In this document: piece by piece, positions 40,590-48,716 of the stretch | Position numbering within the stretch: position 1 is the stretch's first letter | Layout: the number at the start of each line of letters is the position of its first letter | Assembly (NCBI RefSeq): GCF_000564855.1 | Contig: NZ_AYXG01000083.1 | Location: 1-48,716, forward strand | DNA from: Actinokineospora spheciospongiae | Lineage (GTDB): Bacteria > Actinomycetota > Actinomycetes > Mycobacteriales > Pseudonocardiaceae | Direction: 5' to 3' | DNA: 48,716 nucleotides | Made by a program: the position numbers and the translations under genes | The notes under the pieces: model-generated | Told to the model about the DNA's origin: nothing | The model's input: only the letters and a program-made list of their open reading frames with translations | The model's database searches: none

Positions 40590-41093
40590 CTAGACGCCGA
40601 AGGCCGCCGGGTAGCGGACCACGCCGGTCGGGGTGGGGCGGGTGGGGTCGAGGGCCAGTGCCAGGAAGGCGTCGTCGGGGACCTCGAACGGGGCGCGCAC
40701 GCCGAACCGGGAGGCGGGGGTGAAACCGAAGCGCGGGTAGTAGTCGGCGTGGCCCAAGACCACGACGAGGTTCTCGCCGAGGCGGCGGGCGGCGTCGAGG
40801 CCGGTGCGGATGGCGGCGGACCCGGCGCCCGTGCGCTGGTGGGCGGGCAGGACGGCGCACGGCGCCAGCGCGAGCGCCGGGGCGTCGCCGACGTGGCAGC
40901 GGGTGAGCAGGGCGTGCCCGACGACCTCGCCGTCGGCGGTCTCGGTCACGATCGACAGGCCGTCGATCCAGGCCAGCGGGTCGGCGCGCAGCGCGTCGAC
41001 GAGGTCGGCCTCCTCGGAGGTCGGGAAGGCCGCGGCGTTGACGGCGTGGATGGCCTCGGTGTCGTCCGGGGTCTCCGATCGGGTGGTCCGCAT
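40590..41093 (-). CDS. GNAT-family N-acetyltransferase
   Basis: 167 residues. It starts MRTTRSETPDDTEAIHAVN, which is typical of GNAT enzymes, with the acetyl-CoA-binding region at LAPCAVLPAHQRTGAGSAAIRTGL (the Q/RxxGxG/A loop as QRTGAGSA) and YYPRFGF near residue 125. These are close to the YhbS-like subfamily. The substrate is unknown. The ATG at 41093 has AAGGAAGG upstream. The frame is open to 41435, but that stretch is a fragment of the neighbouring TPR pseudogene. Confidence 0.92.
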   Translation of the reverse strand: MRTTRSETPDDTEAIHAVNAAAFPTSEEADLVDALRADPLAWIDGLSIVTETADGEVVGHALLTRCHVGDAPALALAPCAVLPAHQRTGAGSAAIRTGLDAARRLGENLVVVLGHADYYPRFGFTPASRFGVRAPFEVPDDAFLALALDPTRPTPTGVVRYPAAFGV

Positions 41094-41215
41094 GGGACTG
41101 CCTTCCTTCTGGTGCGCCTCGGGTCGCGCCCGGGTGGTCGGGGCGGTGGGTGAGTGGACCTTAAACCGTGTCCCGCACGGCCTTGATGAGACCGTCGACC
41201 TGGCCACCTGGTTGG

Positions 41216-41730
41216 TCAGCGCAGTGGTTCCAGCCGCTCGGTGATCTCCTCGCGCAGCTCGTGCCCCGGGGCAGTCCGCAGGCACCGGCTGCGGCTGCTT
41301 CCAGCACCGCGTTCGCGGGTGGTCGGCGCCCAACACCCTCCGCCGCGCCCGCCACACCTGCTCGTTCAGGGCGACCGCCTCCGCGGACCGACCGTCGGTC
41401 TGGAGCGCGATGGCGAGGTTGTTGGCCGAGGCCAACGTTCATCGTCGTAACGATGCCCGGCCCGACTGGTGATGACCACCTGCACCGCACCCCCAGCGGG
41501 CAGGTGCGGGTGCACCGCGTCGGCCTCGGTCACGTTGTCGAACACGAGCAGGGCCGGGTCCTCGCGGGTGTTGAACGTGCGGCGGAGCCGGTGCGGGACT
41601 CGGGCAGGGCGCCGCTGACGACCCGGTCGGGCCGGTCGGGACCTGCGTGCTGGTGGAAGTGCACGCCGCCGAGGACGCGGTCCGCCTGGACGACGTTCTG
41701 CGCGGCGCCACTGATTTCGTAGCTCGACAT
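41216..41730 (-). pseudogene. Collapsed NB-ARC/TPR regulator pseudogene
   Basis: Pieces of a once much larger protein lie in order but in different frames. From the ATG at 41730 comes MSSYEISGAAQNVVQADRVL and a GGVHFHQH phrase, the usual N-terminus of actinobacterial NB-ARC/TPR proteins. Next is the ATPase core fragment PALLVFDNVTEADAVHPHLP with VVITSRAG (about 41570-41450), the Walker B region. Then one TPR unit, ASANNLAIALQTDGRSAEAV with a VLGADHP end (about 41432-41320). Last is the family-typical C-terminus HELREEITERLEPLR and TGA at 41218-41216. P-loop, most of the ATPase and most TPRs are gone, so several internal deletions occurred. Confidence 0.8.
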
Positions 41731-42042
41731 CGTCCCTCGCAGCGCCGCGCCTGCCCCGAGCGCCCAGTCCAACCAGTACGGGCGGCTTGGATCAGGAACT
41801 CCGAACCCCACCCGCGCCGCCCGCTTGCGCAATCGGGGGACGCGGCGATTCCAACCGGAGCACACCCGTGGCGGCGGACCGGGCCGAACGGGTGACCAGA
41901 CCCCGGTGACCGGCCTCCCGTTTGCTGCGGAGAGTGCCGGGGGTGACCGCTCTTCTGGAGGCTGGGGAACGGTCGGGGGGTGTGCGACCGTGGACGGGCC
42001 GTACCACGACCACGGGCGGCGCGACCTCGCTGGAGGTGGGGT
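41731..42042. other. Gene-free stretch between pseudogene and P-loop/TPR gene
   Basis: 312 bp. Frames on both strands are open but have random-looking Arg/Pro/Gly composition and continue as shadows of neighbours. It must contain the promoter of the plus-strand P-loop/TPR gene, whose GGAGG ribosome-binding site is at 42032-42036. I see no clear promoter boxes or other structure. Confidence 0.5.
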
Positions 42043-44733
42043 GTGGACTGGGTCGCGGCGGGCGTGGTGGTGGGGAGCGGGGTGGTGGCCGCACTGGTCG
42101 GGGCGGCTGGGCTGGTGCGGCGGCGGGCGCGCGGTGCCCGGCGGGTCGCGGCCAGGGAACGCGTGCTGGAGCGGTTGCGACCGGACGGTCCGGCCTCGCC
42201 GCTGCGGGTGTTGACCGCGCCGGGGTCGGCGACCCGGCTCTGGGGGTGCAGGCGGGAGCGGCGCGAACTCGTCGAGTGGTGCGTCGGCGGTGGTCCGGCG
42301 GTGCGGGTGCTCGGCGGTCCCGCCGGGGTCGGCAAGAGCCGGTTGGCGCTGGCGGTGGCCGAGGCGCTGCCGAGGGCGTGGTCCTCGGGCTGGTTGCGCC
42401 GGGTCGAGGGGTTGGCGGAGGTCGTGCGCGGCCCGGCGCTGGTGCTGGTGGACGACGCGGACCTGCGGTCGGACCTGCCCGCGCTGCTGGAGGCGGTGCG
42501 GCGGGGGCCCGCGGCGCTGCGGGTGCTGCTGATCGCCCGGGACGCGCCGCGGCTGCGGGATTCCCTGCGCGCACGGGGTTTCGCGGACCTGCTGGACGCG
42601 GACCCGTTGGTGTTGAAGCCCTTCGGCGGCACCACCGACCGGATTCGCTGGTACACCGACGCGGCGCGGGCGTACGCGGGGGTGCTGGGCCGGGCGCTGC
42701 CGCCGTTCGGCACGGCCGCGGTCGGCGCGGACGGCGACACGGTGTTCCTGGTGCACGCCAGGGCGTTGCTGGCCGTGGTGCACCGGTCCGACCCGCGCTC
42801 GGCCACCCCGCGCGACGTCGCCGCCGAGCTGCTGACCCTGGAGACGGCGCGCTGGCGCGGCGCGCCGGTCGGCGACCCGGACCTGCTGGCGGCGGTCGCG
42901 ACCCTGGCCCTGGTGCCCGCCCCGGACCAGTACCGCGCCGTCATCGCGCTGCGGGCGCTACCGCGGTTCGCCGACCGCCCCACCGCCGAGCTGTACCCGC
43001 TCGTCGACTGGGCGTGGCAGCGCCACCCGCCAGGTCCCGACCACCGGTTGGACATCCGCCCCCGGCTCGTCGCGGCGTGGCTGCTGGCCCGCCACCTGAC
43101 CGAACCGGCGGTGACCGGCCTGCCCGAGGACTCCGCCACCCCGGTGTTCCTCACCCTCACCAGGACCTACCAGGAGTTCCCGGAGTTCCTGCCGCTGCTG
43201 GCGCACGCGTTCACCGCGAACCAGGCCCTCCTCGGTCCCGCTCTGCGCGCGGTGTTCACCCTGCTGTCGCAGGACGCGGCGGTGGACTCCGCGCTGGCGG
43301 CCGTCGTGCGGGGGTCCGCGCACCCGGTCGACGTGACCGCCGAGGAGGCGCCGGCGGGGTTCCCCCGGGTGCGGCTCGCCCTCGCGGTCCGCCGGATACA
43401 CGGGCTGCTGGCGCGGGCGGACACCGACCGGGCGAGCGCGGCGCGGGCGTGGGACGTGGTGGGGACGCAGTGGCGGGTGCTCGGCAACGCCACCTCCGCC
43501 GTCGTGGCGCACCGCAAGGCGCTGGCGCTGTGGCGGGGCGCGCGGGAGCGGGCCGACACCGTGCTCGGCGTGGCGGGTTCGCTCAACTCCGTCAGCAACT
43601 GCCTCCTCGACCTGGGCGATCCCGAGGCGGCGCTCACCGCCGCCCAGGACGCGGTCGGGGTCCTCGAACGCGGGGCGGACGTCCCCGGGTCGGCCGCCCT
43701 GCTGTGGTGGGTCCGGGCAACCCTGGTCGACCGCCTGCGCCACCTCGGCCGCTACGACGAGGCGGTCGCGGTGGCCCGGCCGGAGATCACCGGCAGGCGG
43801 GCGGCGACCCCGGAGGACCGGCTGCGCCTGGCGGGCGACCTGGACAGCCTCAGCGTCAGCCTCGACTTCGCGGGCAAACCGGACGAGGCCGTCGACACCG
43901 GCCGCGCCGCGGTGGCCCTCCTGCGCGGGCAGGACGACGCGGGCCACCTGGAGGCCCTGGCGACGGTCCTGACCAGCCTCAGCGACCGCCTCGACAAACT
44001 GGGCCGCCCCGACGAGGCGCTGACCGCGGTCGAGGAGGCCCTCCGGCACCGCCGCCGCCTCCCCGACGGCATTCCCAACGGCATTCCCGACCTGGCCACC
44101 ACCCTGCTCGCGGTCGCCGACCGGTTGTGCGCGGCGGGCCGCCCCGGCGAAGCGCTGCCCGTGGTCGACGAGGCGCTCGGCCACTTCCGCGTCCTGGTCG
44201 CCCTGGACCGCCGGACCCACCTGCGCGGCCTCGGCACCGCCCTCACCGTCCGCGCCGAGTGCCTGCGCCGCACCGAACGCCCCCGGGACGCGGTGGCCGC
44301 TCTGCGCGCGGCGGTCGAACACGGCCGGGAAATGGCCGAGGACAACCGGTCCAGGGCACTGCCCCACCTCGGCGCGTGGCTGCACGCCCTCGCCGCCCAC
44401 CTCCTCGCCACCGACGAGGACGTGGAGGCGTTCAAGGTGGTCGAGGAATCCATCGCCGTGCACCGCGAGCTGATGGACACCAACCCCACCGCCACGATCG
44501 GCCTGCTCGCGGCGGCCCTGCGCACCTGCGCCCACTGCCTGGACCGCCTCGACCGCCCGGCCGAAGCCCTCACCGCCCTGCGCCGCTCGGTCGCCCTGTG
44601 GCGAGAAGCCGCCCAGGCCCACGGCGAGGTGCACGGCGAGAACTACCAGGCCGCCCTGGCAGACCTGCGCCACCACCTCGACGCCGCCCACCGGGACCCG
44701 AAGCGGGCCTACCAGATCCGCGGGAGTTTGTGA
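42043..44733 (+). CDS. Membrane-anchored P-loop NTPase with TPR repeats (STAND-like)
   Basis: 896 residues from a GTG with GGAGG upstream. A single N-terminal hydrophobic helix (~5-26) is followed by an Arg-rich stop-transfer. The nucleotide site is Walker A GGPAGVGKS at 91-99 and Walker B ALVLVDDAD at ~132-140, then RVLLIARDAPR resembling the sensor of STAND ATPases. From ~460 onward there are tandem TPRs with the family's GRPDEALTAVEEAL type repeats through ~880. No N-terminal effector domain is seen beyond the anchor. STAND proteins couple ligand detection by repeats to oligomerisation; defence, signalling or transcription roles all occur. It neighbours the dead NB-ARC/TPR gene on the opposite strand. 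The specific function is unknown. Confidence 0.85.
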   Translation: MDWVAAGVVVGSGVVAALVGAAGLVRRRARGARRVAARERVLERLRPDGPASPLRVLTAPGSATRLWGCRRERRELVEWCVGGGPAVRVLGGPAGVGKSRLALAVAEALPRAWSSGWLRRVEGLAEVVRGPALVLVDDADLRSDLPALLEAVRRGPAALRVLLIARDAPRLRDSLRARGFADLLDADPLVLKPFGGTTDRIRWYTDAARAYAGVLGRALPPFGTAAVGADGDTVFLVHARALLAVVHRSDPRSATPRDVAAELLTLETARWRGAPVGDPDLLAAVATLALVPAPDQYRAVIALRALPRFADRPTAELYPLVDWAWQRHPPGPDHRLDIRPRLVAAWLLARHLTEPAVTGLPEDSATPVFLTLTRTYQEFPEFLPLLAHAFTANQALLGPALRAVFTLLSQDAAVDSALAAVVRGSAHPVDVTAEEAPAGFPRVRLALAVRRIHGLLARADTDRASAARAWDVVGTQWRVLGNATSAVVAHRKALALWRGARERADTVLGVAGSLNSVSNCLLDLGDPEAALTAAQDAVGVLERGADVPGSAALLWWVRATLVDRLRHLGRYDEAVAVARPEITGRRAATPEDRLRLAGDLDSLSVSLDFAGKPDEAVDTGRAAVALLRGQDDAGHLEALATVLTSLSDRLDKLGRPDEALTAVEEALRHRRRLPDGIPNGIPDLATTLLAVADRLCAAGRPGEALPVVDEALGHFRVLVALDRRTHLRGLGTALTVRAECLRRTERPRDAVAALRAAVEHGREMAEDNRSRALPHLGAWLHALAAHLLATDEDVEAFKVVEESIAVHRELMDTNPTATIGLLAAALRTCAHCLDRLDRPAEALTALRRSVALWREAAQAHGEVHGENYQAALADLRHHLDAAHRDPKRAYQIRGSL

Positions 44734-44868
44734 GGCACCTTCACAGGACCGGTCCACCACCCCGGGAACCGCCGGGCGGATTCGCTCACCCGAGTGCCAA
44801 GGCAGGCATCTGACCTGGTCAAACCGAGGACGGTCCACCTTGGGCACGACCACGGTCAATCAAACCGG

Positions 44869-44901
44869 CAGGCTTGCCTGTTTGTGTGATCCGGGTCTAC
44901 C
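44869..44901 (+). promoter_or_regulatory. Promoter and likely operator of the TetR gene
   Basis: The dyad CAGGC-TT-GCCTG at 44869-44880 overlaps a -35-like TTGCCT (44874-44879). A TCTACC at 44896-44901 follows after 16 bp, leaving 8 bases to the ATG at 44910, so a near-leaderless mRNA is predicted. A dyad on the -35 box is a usual site for TetR autorepression. Confidence 0.5.
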
Positions 44902-44909
44902 GTCGAGCC

Positions 44910-45557
44910 ATGGGCCACCACCACCGCCGGGCGTCGCTGGAGCGGGCGCGGGTGTCGCAGGCCGAACGGGCCGGGGCGATGCGCGCCCGGCTGATCGACG
45001 CGACCATCGAGTGCGTCGCCGAGCTGGGCTACGGGCGGATGTCCACCAACGACATCGTGCGCAGCGCCCGGGTCTCGCGCGGGGCGTTGGCGCACCACTT
45101 CCCCACCAAGGCCGACCTGGTCAGCGCGGCGGCCCAGCGGCTGCTGGAGCGGCGGGTCGAGGACTTCCGGGACCGGTTCACCGCCATGGCCCCGGACCGC
45201 CGCACCCCGGCCGAGGCGCTGTCGGTGCTGTGGTCGTTCTACGACGACACCGGCGGCCTGGTGCTGCTGGAGCTGATGGTGGCCGCCCGGCACAACCGGG
45301 AGCTGGCCGAGGTGATGGCCCCGGTGCCGGAGCGGATCGCCGAGGTCAGCGCGGACGTGTTCGCCGAGTTCTTCCCGGAGCTGGCCGGGCGGCCGTTCCT
45401 CGGTGAGGCGCTGCGCGCGGTGCACGCCCTGTTCAGCGGCCTGGCGCTGAACGCCCTGCCCGACGGCGACCGGTCGGGCCGAGGCGCGGAGGTGCGCGCC
45501 TTCCTCAAGATCATTGTCTCGGCGATGCCGCAGATCGTCGCCTTCGACCCCGCTTGA
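44910..45557 (+). CDS. TetR-family transcriptional regulator
   Basis: 215 residues. After a His/Arg-rich start (MGHHHRRA) the N-terminal helix-turn-helix reads LIDATIECVAELGYGRMSTN, then DIVRSARVSRGALAHHFPTKADLVSAAA, the TetR signature. The C-terminal ligand domain is helical and has no specific motif that I can name. The ATG at 44910 is preferred over an in-frame ATG at 44874 because the latter lies within the likely operator. It is followed by a metal-dependent hydrolase and an esterase in the same direction, so it probably represses this operon. Confidence 0.92.
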   Translation: MGHHHRRASLERARVSQAERAGAMRARLIDATIECVAELGYGRMSTNDIVRSARVSRGALAHHFPTKADLVSAAAQRLLERRVEDFRDRFTAMAPDRRTPAEALSVLWSFYDDTGGLVLLELMVAARHNRELAEVMAPVPERIAEVSADVFAEFFPELAGRPFLGEALRAVHALFSGLALNALPDGDRSGRGAEVRAFLKIIVSAMPQIVAFDPA

Positions 45558-45574
45558 CCCCCGAGGAGATCCCC

Positions 45575-46426
45575 ATGCCCATCCTGCCCAAGCCGCGCCG
45601 CATCCGGTTCGACTACGGCGACAAGACCGGCCTCAAGACCGGTGTGGACCGCCACTACGTCCAGGGCGACCTGGTCATGAGCCACATCGTGGCGGTGCTG
45701 TCGGCGATGTTCCCCGAGGGCGAGGACTTCTTCGTGCGGTCGGTGCGGCGCTTCTCCGACCAGGTCACCGACCCGGAGCTGAAGGCGCAGGTGGCCGGGT
45801 TCATCGGCCAGGAGGTCACCCACGGCCGCGAGCACCGGGCGCTCAACGACCGCCTCCAGGAGATGGGCTACCCGACGCGGCGGGTGGACCGGGCGGCGAA
45901 GCGGGGGCTGGGCCTCTACGAGAAGAAGCTCCCCGCGTTGTCCTGCCTCGCCGTGACCGCCGCGCTGGAGCACTACACCGCCGCACTGGCCGAGACGCTG
46001 CTGACCGACGAGCGCGCGCTGGCCATGCTCGGCGACAGCGAGGTGCGCTCGGTGCTGCTCTGGCACGCCTTCGAGGAGGCCGAGCACAAGTCGGTGGCGT
46101 TCGACGTCTACCGGGCGGCGGGCGGTTCGGAGCGGCGCCGGATCAAGACCATGCGGTTCATGACGTTCAGCTTCCTGTTCGCCGTCATCATGCACACGGT
46201 GCTGTCGATGCTGGCCGACCGCGCCACCTACAACCCGAAGCGGCTGTTCCGGAGCATCGCCGCGCTGCGCCGCTCCCCCTTCCTGAGCAAGGAGGTCGTG
46301 GCCCGCGTCAAGGACTACAACCGGGTCGGTTTCCACCCCGAGGACAACGACAACACCGAACTGCTGGGACGATGGTCCGCGGAGCTGTTCGGCGAGCAGG
46401 GCACGCTCGCGGCGAACATGAAGTAG
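45575..46426 (+). CDS. Predicted metal-dependent hydrolase (PF10118-like)
   Basis: 283 residues; ATG at 45575 with GAGGAG seven bases upstream. An in-frame TTG at 45554 overlaps the TetR stop but lacks a ribosome-binding site. Conserved metal-ligand groups are visible: QEVTHGREHRAL and WHAFEEAEHKSVAFDVY, two ExxH-type clusters characteristic of the ferritin-like, metal-dependent hydrolase family found beside TetR genes. A hydrophobic stretch FMTFSFLFAVIMHTVLSML near residue 200 may contact membrane or a lipid substrate. By family precedent it may act on steroid or fatty compounds; the reaction is not established. Confidence 0.87.
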   Translation: MPILPKPRRIRFDYGDKTGLKTGVDRHYVQGDLVMSHIVAVLSAMFPEGEDFFVRSVRRFSDQVTDPELKAQVAGFIGQEVTHGREHRALNDRLQEMGYPTRRVDRAAKRGLGLYEKKLPALSCLAVTAALEHYTAALAETLLTDERALAMLGDSEVRSVLLWHAFEEAEHKSVAFDVYRAAGGSERRRIKTMRFMTFSFLFAVIMHTVLSMLADRATYNPKRLFRSIAALRRSPFLSKEVVARVKDYNRVGFHPEDNDNTELLGRWSAELFGEQGTLAANMK

Positions 46427-46443
46427 TCGTCGAAGGGGACGCC

Positions 46444-47877
46444 ATGGATCGGGTGGTACGCACGTCGGCGGGGTCGGTCCGCGGGGTCAGCGACGGCGGG
46501 GTGAGCAGGTTCCTGGGCATCCCGTACGCCGCCGCCCCGGAGGGACCGCTGCGGTTCGCCGCACCCGCCCCGCCCGCGCCGTGGGAGGGCACCCGGGACG
46601 CGGTGGCGTTCTCCGCGTCCCCGCCGCAGCTTCCGCCCGCCCCGGGGATGCCGTCGCCGTGGCTGCCGGAGCACGGGCTGGACCACCTGTCGGTCAACGT
46701 GTGGGCGCCGGACGCGGGCGGCTCCGGGCTGCCGGTGCTGGTGTGGATCTACGGCGGCGCCTACCAGCAGGGTTCCTCGGCGCTGCCGACCTACGACGGG
46801 TCGAGGCTGGCCGCACACGGCGTGGTGGTCGTGACGATGAACTACCGCCTGGGCTTCGAGGGCTTCGGCGTGCTGCCCGGCGCCCCGGCCAACCGGGGGC
46901 ACCTGGACCAGCTCGCGGCGCTGGAGTGGGTGCGCGCGGAGATCGCCGCGTTCGGCGGTGACCCGGACCTGGTGACGGTCTTCGGCGAGTCGGCCGGGGC
47001 CGGGTCGGTGGCCGTGCTGCTGGGTTCGTCGCGGGCGAAGGGCCTGTTCCGCCGGGCGATCGCCCAGAGCATCCCGACGGGCTACCGCAGCCTGGAGCAG
47101 GCCGGGGCGATCACCGACGTGCTGGCGGCGGAGCTGGGCGTGCCCGCCACCCGCGAGGGCTTCGCCGCGCTGGCCCCGGAGGCGCTGCTGGCCGTGCAGC
47201 ACGTCCCGGTGCGCGGGCAGGTCGCGGGCATCACCGCCTTCGGCCCGGTCATCGACCACGAACTGATCACCGGCAGGCCGTGGAACGTGCTGGAGACCGG
47301 GGCGGGCCGCGAGGTCGACCTGGTCTGCGGCTTCACCCACGAGGAGTTCCGCCTGTTCACCGCGCTGACCGACATGTCCGGCGTGCGCCCGGAGGACGTG
47401 GCGGCCCCGCAGCGGCTGCCCGCCGAGGCCATCGCCGACTACCGCGCCGCCTACCCGGACCTCCCCGACGCCACCCTGGTCGAGGTGATCCTGTCCGACG
47501 CGGTCTTCCGGATGCCCACCACGTGGAGCGCCGAGGCCCACACCAGGGCGGGCGGGCGCACCTGGCTCTACGACTTCGCCTGGGCGGGCCCCACCCTGGG
47601 CGCCTGCCACAGCATCGACGTGCCGTTCACCTTCGGCACCAGCAACACCCCGATCGGCGCCCTGCTGCTGGGCACCCCGGTCCCCCCGGACTTCGAGCCC
47701 CTGTCCGAGGCGCTGCGCGAGTCGTGGACCACCTTCGCCGCCACCGGCGACCCCGGCTGGCCCGAGTTCACCCTGGACGAGCCGCACACCAGGACCTGGA
47801 ACACCCCGATCACCGACGGCCCGTACCCGATCCCGGCCTCCCGCGAGATCTGGCGCCGCGCCCGCCCCAACCCCTGA
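46444..47877 (+). CDS. Type-B carboxylesterase
   Basis: 477 residues. Motifs of the cholinesterase/carboxylesterase fold are FLGIPYAAAPEGPLRF at the N-terminus, the oxyanion loop WIYGGAYQQGSS (~101-112, canonical GGGF here GGAY), the nucleophile GESAG with Ser183, the acid in the THEEFRLF region, and the base in GACHSIDVPFTFG. No signal peptide is visible, so it is likely cytoplasmic. It starts 18 bp after the metal-dependent hydrolase and would be co-expressed with it under TetR. It hydrolyses carboxylic esters; the physiological substrate is unknown. Confidence 0.94.
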   Translation: MDRVVRTSAGSVRGVSDGGVSRFLGIPYAAAPEGPLRFAAPAPPAPWEGTRDAVAFSASPPQLPPAPGMPSPWLPEHGLDHLSVNVWAPDAGGSGLPVLVWIYGGAYQQGSSALPTYDGSRLAAHGVVVVTMNYRLGFEGFGVLPGAPANRGHLDQLAALEWVRAEIAAFGGDPDLVTVFGESAGAGSVAVLLGSSRAKGLFRRAIAQSIPTGYRSLEQAGAITDVLAAELGVPATREGFAALAPEALLAVQHVPVRGQVAGITAFGPVIDHELITGRPWNVLETGAGREVDLVCGFTHEEFRLFTALTDMSGVRPEDVAAPQRLPAEAIADYRAAYPDLPDATLVEVILSDAVFRMPTTWSAEAHTRAGGRTWLYDFAWAGPTLGACHSIDVPFTFGTSNTPIGALLLGTPVPPDFEPLSEALRESWTTFAATGDPGWPEFTLDEPHTRTWNTPITDGPYPIPASREIWRRARPNP

Positions 47878-47888
47878 CGCCCACCAGC

Positions 47889-47923
47889 GGTCCGGCTCCC
47901 GGCACCCTGCCGGGAGCCGGACC
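47889..47923 (+). terminator. Hairpin with perfect 15-bp stem after the esterase gene
   Basis: GGTCCGGCTCCCGGC at 47889-47903 pairs perfectly with 47909-47923 across a 5-base loop. It lies 12 bases past the esterase stop and ends the TetR operon. No T-run follows. Downstream, CAGGGT at about 47931-47936 may be the -10 box of the next, probably leaderless, gene. Confidence 0.75.
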
Positions 47924-47941
47924 CCGTGGCAGGGTGGGGCA

Positions 47942-48571
47942 ATGCGAGTGGATCACGCTGACGGACTCACGGCGTTCCTGGCGGCACTGGACTCCTTCGA
48001 CCGCGTGTGCGAGTCCCTGACCGACGAACGCGCCCTCAACCCCAGCCGCTGCCACGGTTGGGTGGTCGCCGACGTCCTCGCCCACGTCCACCTGGGACTC
48101 CAAGAACTCCTGCTCGGAATGCAACACACCACCGGTGCGGAACCGACCACCGACGCCGCCGACTACTGGCGGGCCACCCCACCCACCACCGACCCCGACG
48201 CCGAGGGGATCGACGGTCTGGTGTTCGCCCGCCGGATCAGCGCCGCCTACCGCAGGCCCACGGGTCTGATCGGACACCTGCGCCCCACCCTGGAGGGCCT
48301 GGCCCGCGCCGCCGACCGACTCGGCGACACGGCGGTGGAGTTCCAGGGCCACGTCCTCACCAGCGGCGACCTGTTGGCCACCTGGGCGGTCGAACTGGCC
48401 GTGCACCACCTCGACATCACCGACGAACCGCCCGCCGAACCCGCCCTGCGCCTGGCCGCCGCCACAGTGCGGGCACTGGTGGGCGAGCCCCTGACCGGCA
48501 GCGACACCGAGATCGTCCTGGGCGGAGCGGGCCGCATCCCCTTCGGCGGCAGACCAGCCGTCCTCGGCTGA
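47942..48571 (+). CDS. Maleylpyruvate-isomerase/DinB-like protein (TIGR03083 type)
   Basis: 209 residues. The N-terminal helix bundle includes LTAFLAALDSFDRVCESL and CHGWVVADVLAHVHLGLQEL, with the His residues of the mycothiol-dependent maleylpyruvate isomerase/DinB metal site. A later WAVELAVHHLDITD provides the third His cluster. The C-terminal part has the small domain typical of this group (EIVLGGAGRIPFGGRPAVL). Members are mycothiol-dependent enzymes or are uncharacterised; the substrate here is not evident. It starts at an ATG 18 bases after the terminator hairpin, with no ribosome-binding site, consistent with leaderless translation. Confidence 0.85.
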   Translation: MRVDHADGLTAFLAALDSFDRVCESLTDERALNPSRCHGWVVADVLAHVHLGLQELLLGMQHTTGAEPTTDAADYWRATPPTTDPDAEGIDGLVFARRISAAYRRPTGLIGHLRPTLEGLARAADRLGDTAVEFQGHVLTSGDLLATWAVELAVHHLDITDEPPAEPALRLAAATVRALVGEPLTGSDTEIVLGGAGRIPFGGRPAVLG

Positions 48572-48598
48572 GCCCACCCCCAAACCCGACAACCACCC

Positions 48599-48716
48599 GC
48601 GCAGCCGCCACGATCACCCCCGATACCGGCGGCCCAACGGCCAGCCGCCCGGGACCCCAGCAGCGCAGCCGCCGACCACCCCCACGACCGCCGCCCGGCG
48701 GCCAGCCACCTGGAAC
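48599..48716. repeat. Two degenerate ~55-bp tandem units at the right edge
   Basis: A unit beginning GCGCAGCCGCC at 48599 recurs at 48663 and runs to the window end; both copies end near GGCCAGCC followed by CC and GG pairs. The period is about 64 bp. The sequence is Pro/Ala/Arg- or Gly/Ala/Val-coding depending on frame. It is most likely the low-complexity edge of a gene beyond the window, or an intergenic repeat. No start or stop can be assigned. Confidence 0.4.

Noticed and set aside
41094-41435. N-terminal extension of the GNAT protein by 114 residues
   Set aside because: The extension is a TPR fragment of the pseudogene followed by random-looking residues, and a good ribosome-binding site precedes the ATG at 41093.
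41922-44813. Plus-strand ORF of 963 aa in another frame of the P-loop/TPR gene
   Set aside because: The frame with Walker A, Walker B and TPRs is 42043-44733; this one is Arg/Gly/Pro-rich.

Overview
The window is about 48.7 kb of very GC-rich DNA. It shows strong G/C bias at third codon positions, many GTG starts and stop/start overlaps (ATGA, GTGA), several promoters that look leaderless, and families typical of filamentous actinomycetes: LAL-type LuxR, lone HATPase regulators, TIGR03083/maleylpyruvate-isomerase-like proteins and YD-repeat toxins. The gene set suits a Pseudonocardiaceae/Actinosynnemataceae-like chromosome. That placement is an inference, as no rRNA or other marker gene is present. 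I see no tRNA, rRNA, CRISPR array, insertion sequence or phage gene.

Layout. (1) 1-11417, minus strand: an uninterrupted operon DUF4132 protein -> 1624-aa giant protein -> MoxR AAA+ ATPase -> DUF5682-VWA fusion -> SWIM zinc-finger protein cut by the window edge. Every junction overlaps. The part list matches the enterobacterial yehI/L/M/P/Q cluster. (2) 11614-12925, plus: a small unknown protein and an alpha/beta hydrolase. (3) 13011-17068, plus: ECF sigma factor, zinc-finger membrane anti-sigma factor, ABC ATPase and two membrane proteins, a self-contained sigma-controlled ABC module. (4) 17098-22494: a short-chain dehydrogenase (SDR) with a MerR-type 19-bp-spacer promoter, a HATPase regulator, a GntR-OsmC operon, a questionable lipoprotein, and a divergent SDR/LysR pair. 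(5) 22535-29256: two tandem HSL-type hydrolases (one with a Cys nucleophile), a 28-codon mini-ORF, an NmrA-like reductase and a DUF5996 protein on the minus strand, divergent from a 909-aa LAL regulator. (6) 29307-30374: a glutathionyl-hydroquinone-reductase-like protein. (7) 40382-30395, minus: a 2582-aa secreted YD/RHS protein with seven exact 109-residue repeats and a C-terminal HNH nuclease, overlapped by DUF4265, then a Tat/lipoprotein DyP-type peroxidase and a membrane protein. (8) 40590-44733: GNAT acetyltransferase, a collapsed NB-ARC/TPR pseudogene, and an intact membrane-anchored P-loop/TPR protein. (9) 44910-48571, plus: TetR, metal-dependent hydrolase, type-B carboxylesterase, and a maleylpyruvate-isomerase-like protein behind a strong hairpin.

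The best leads for new biology are the MoxR/VWA operon with its giant uncharacterised protein, the RHS-HNH toxin with its overlapping DUF4265 partner and DyP-like lipoprotein, the Ser-to-Cys hydrolase paired with an LAL regulator whose P-loop lysine is replaced, and the NB-ARC/TPR graveyard beside a STAND-like TPR gene.
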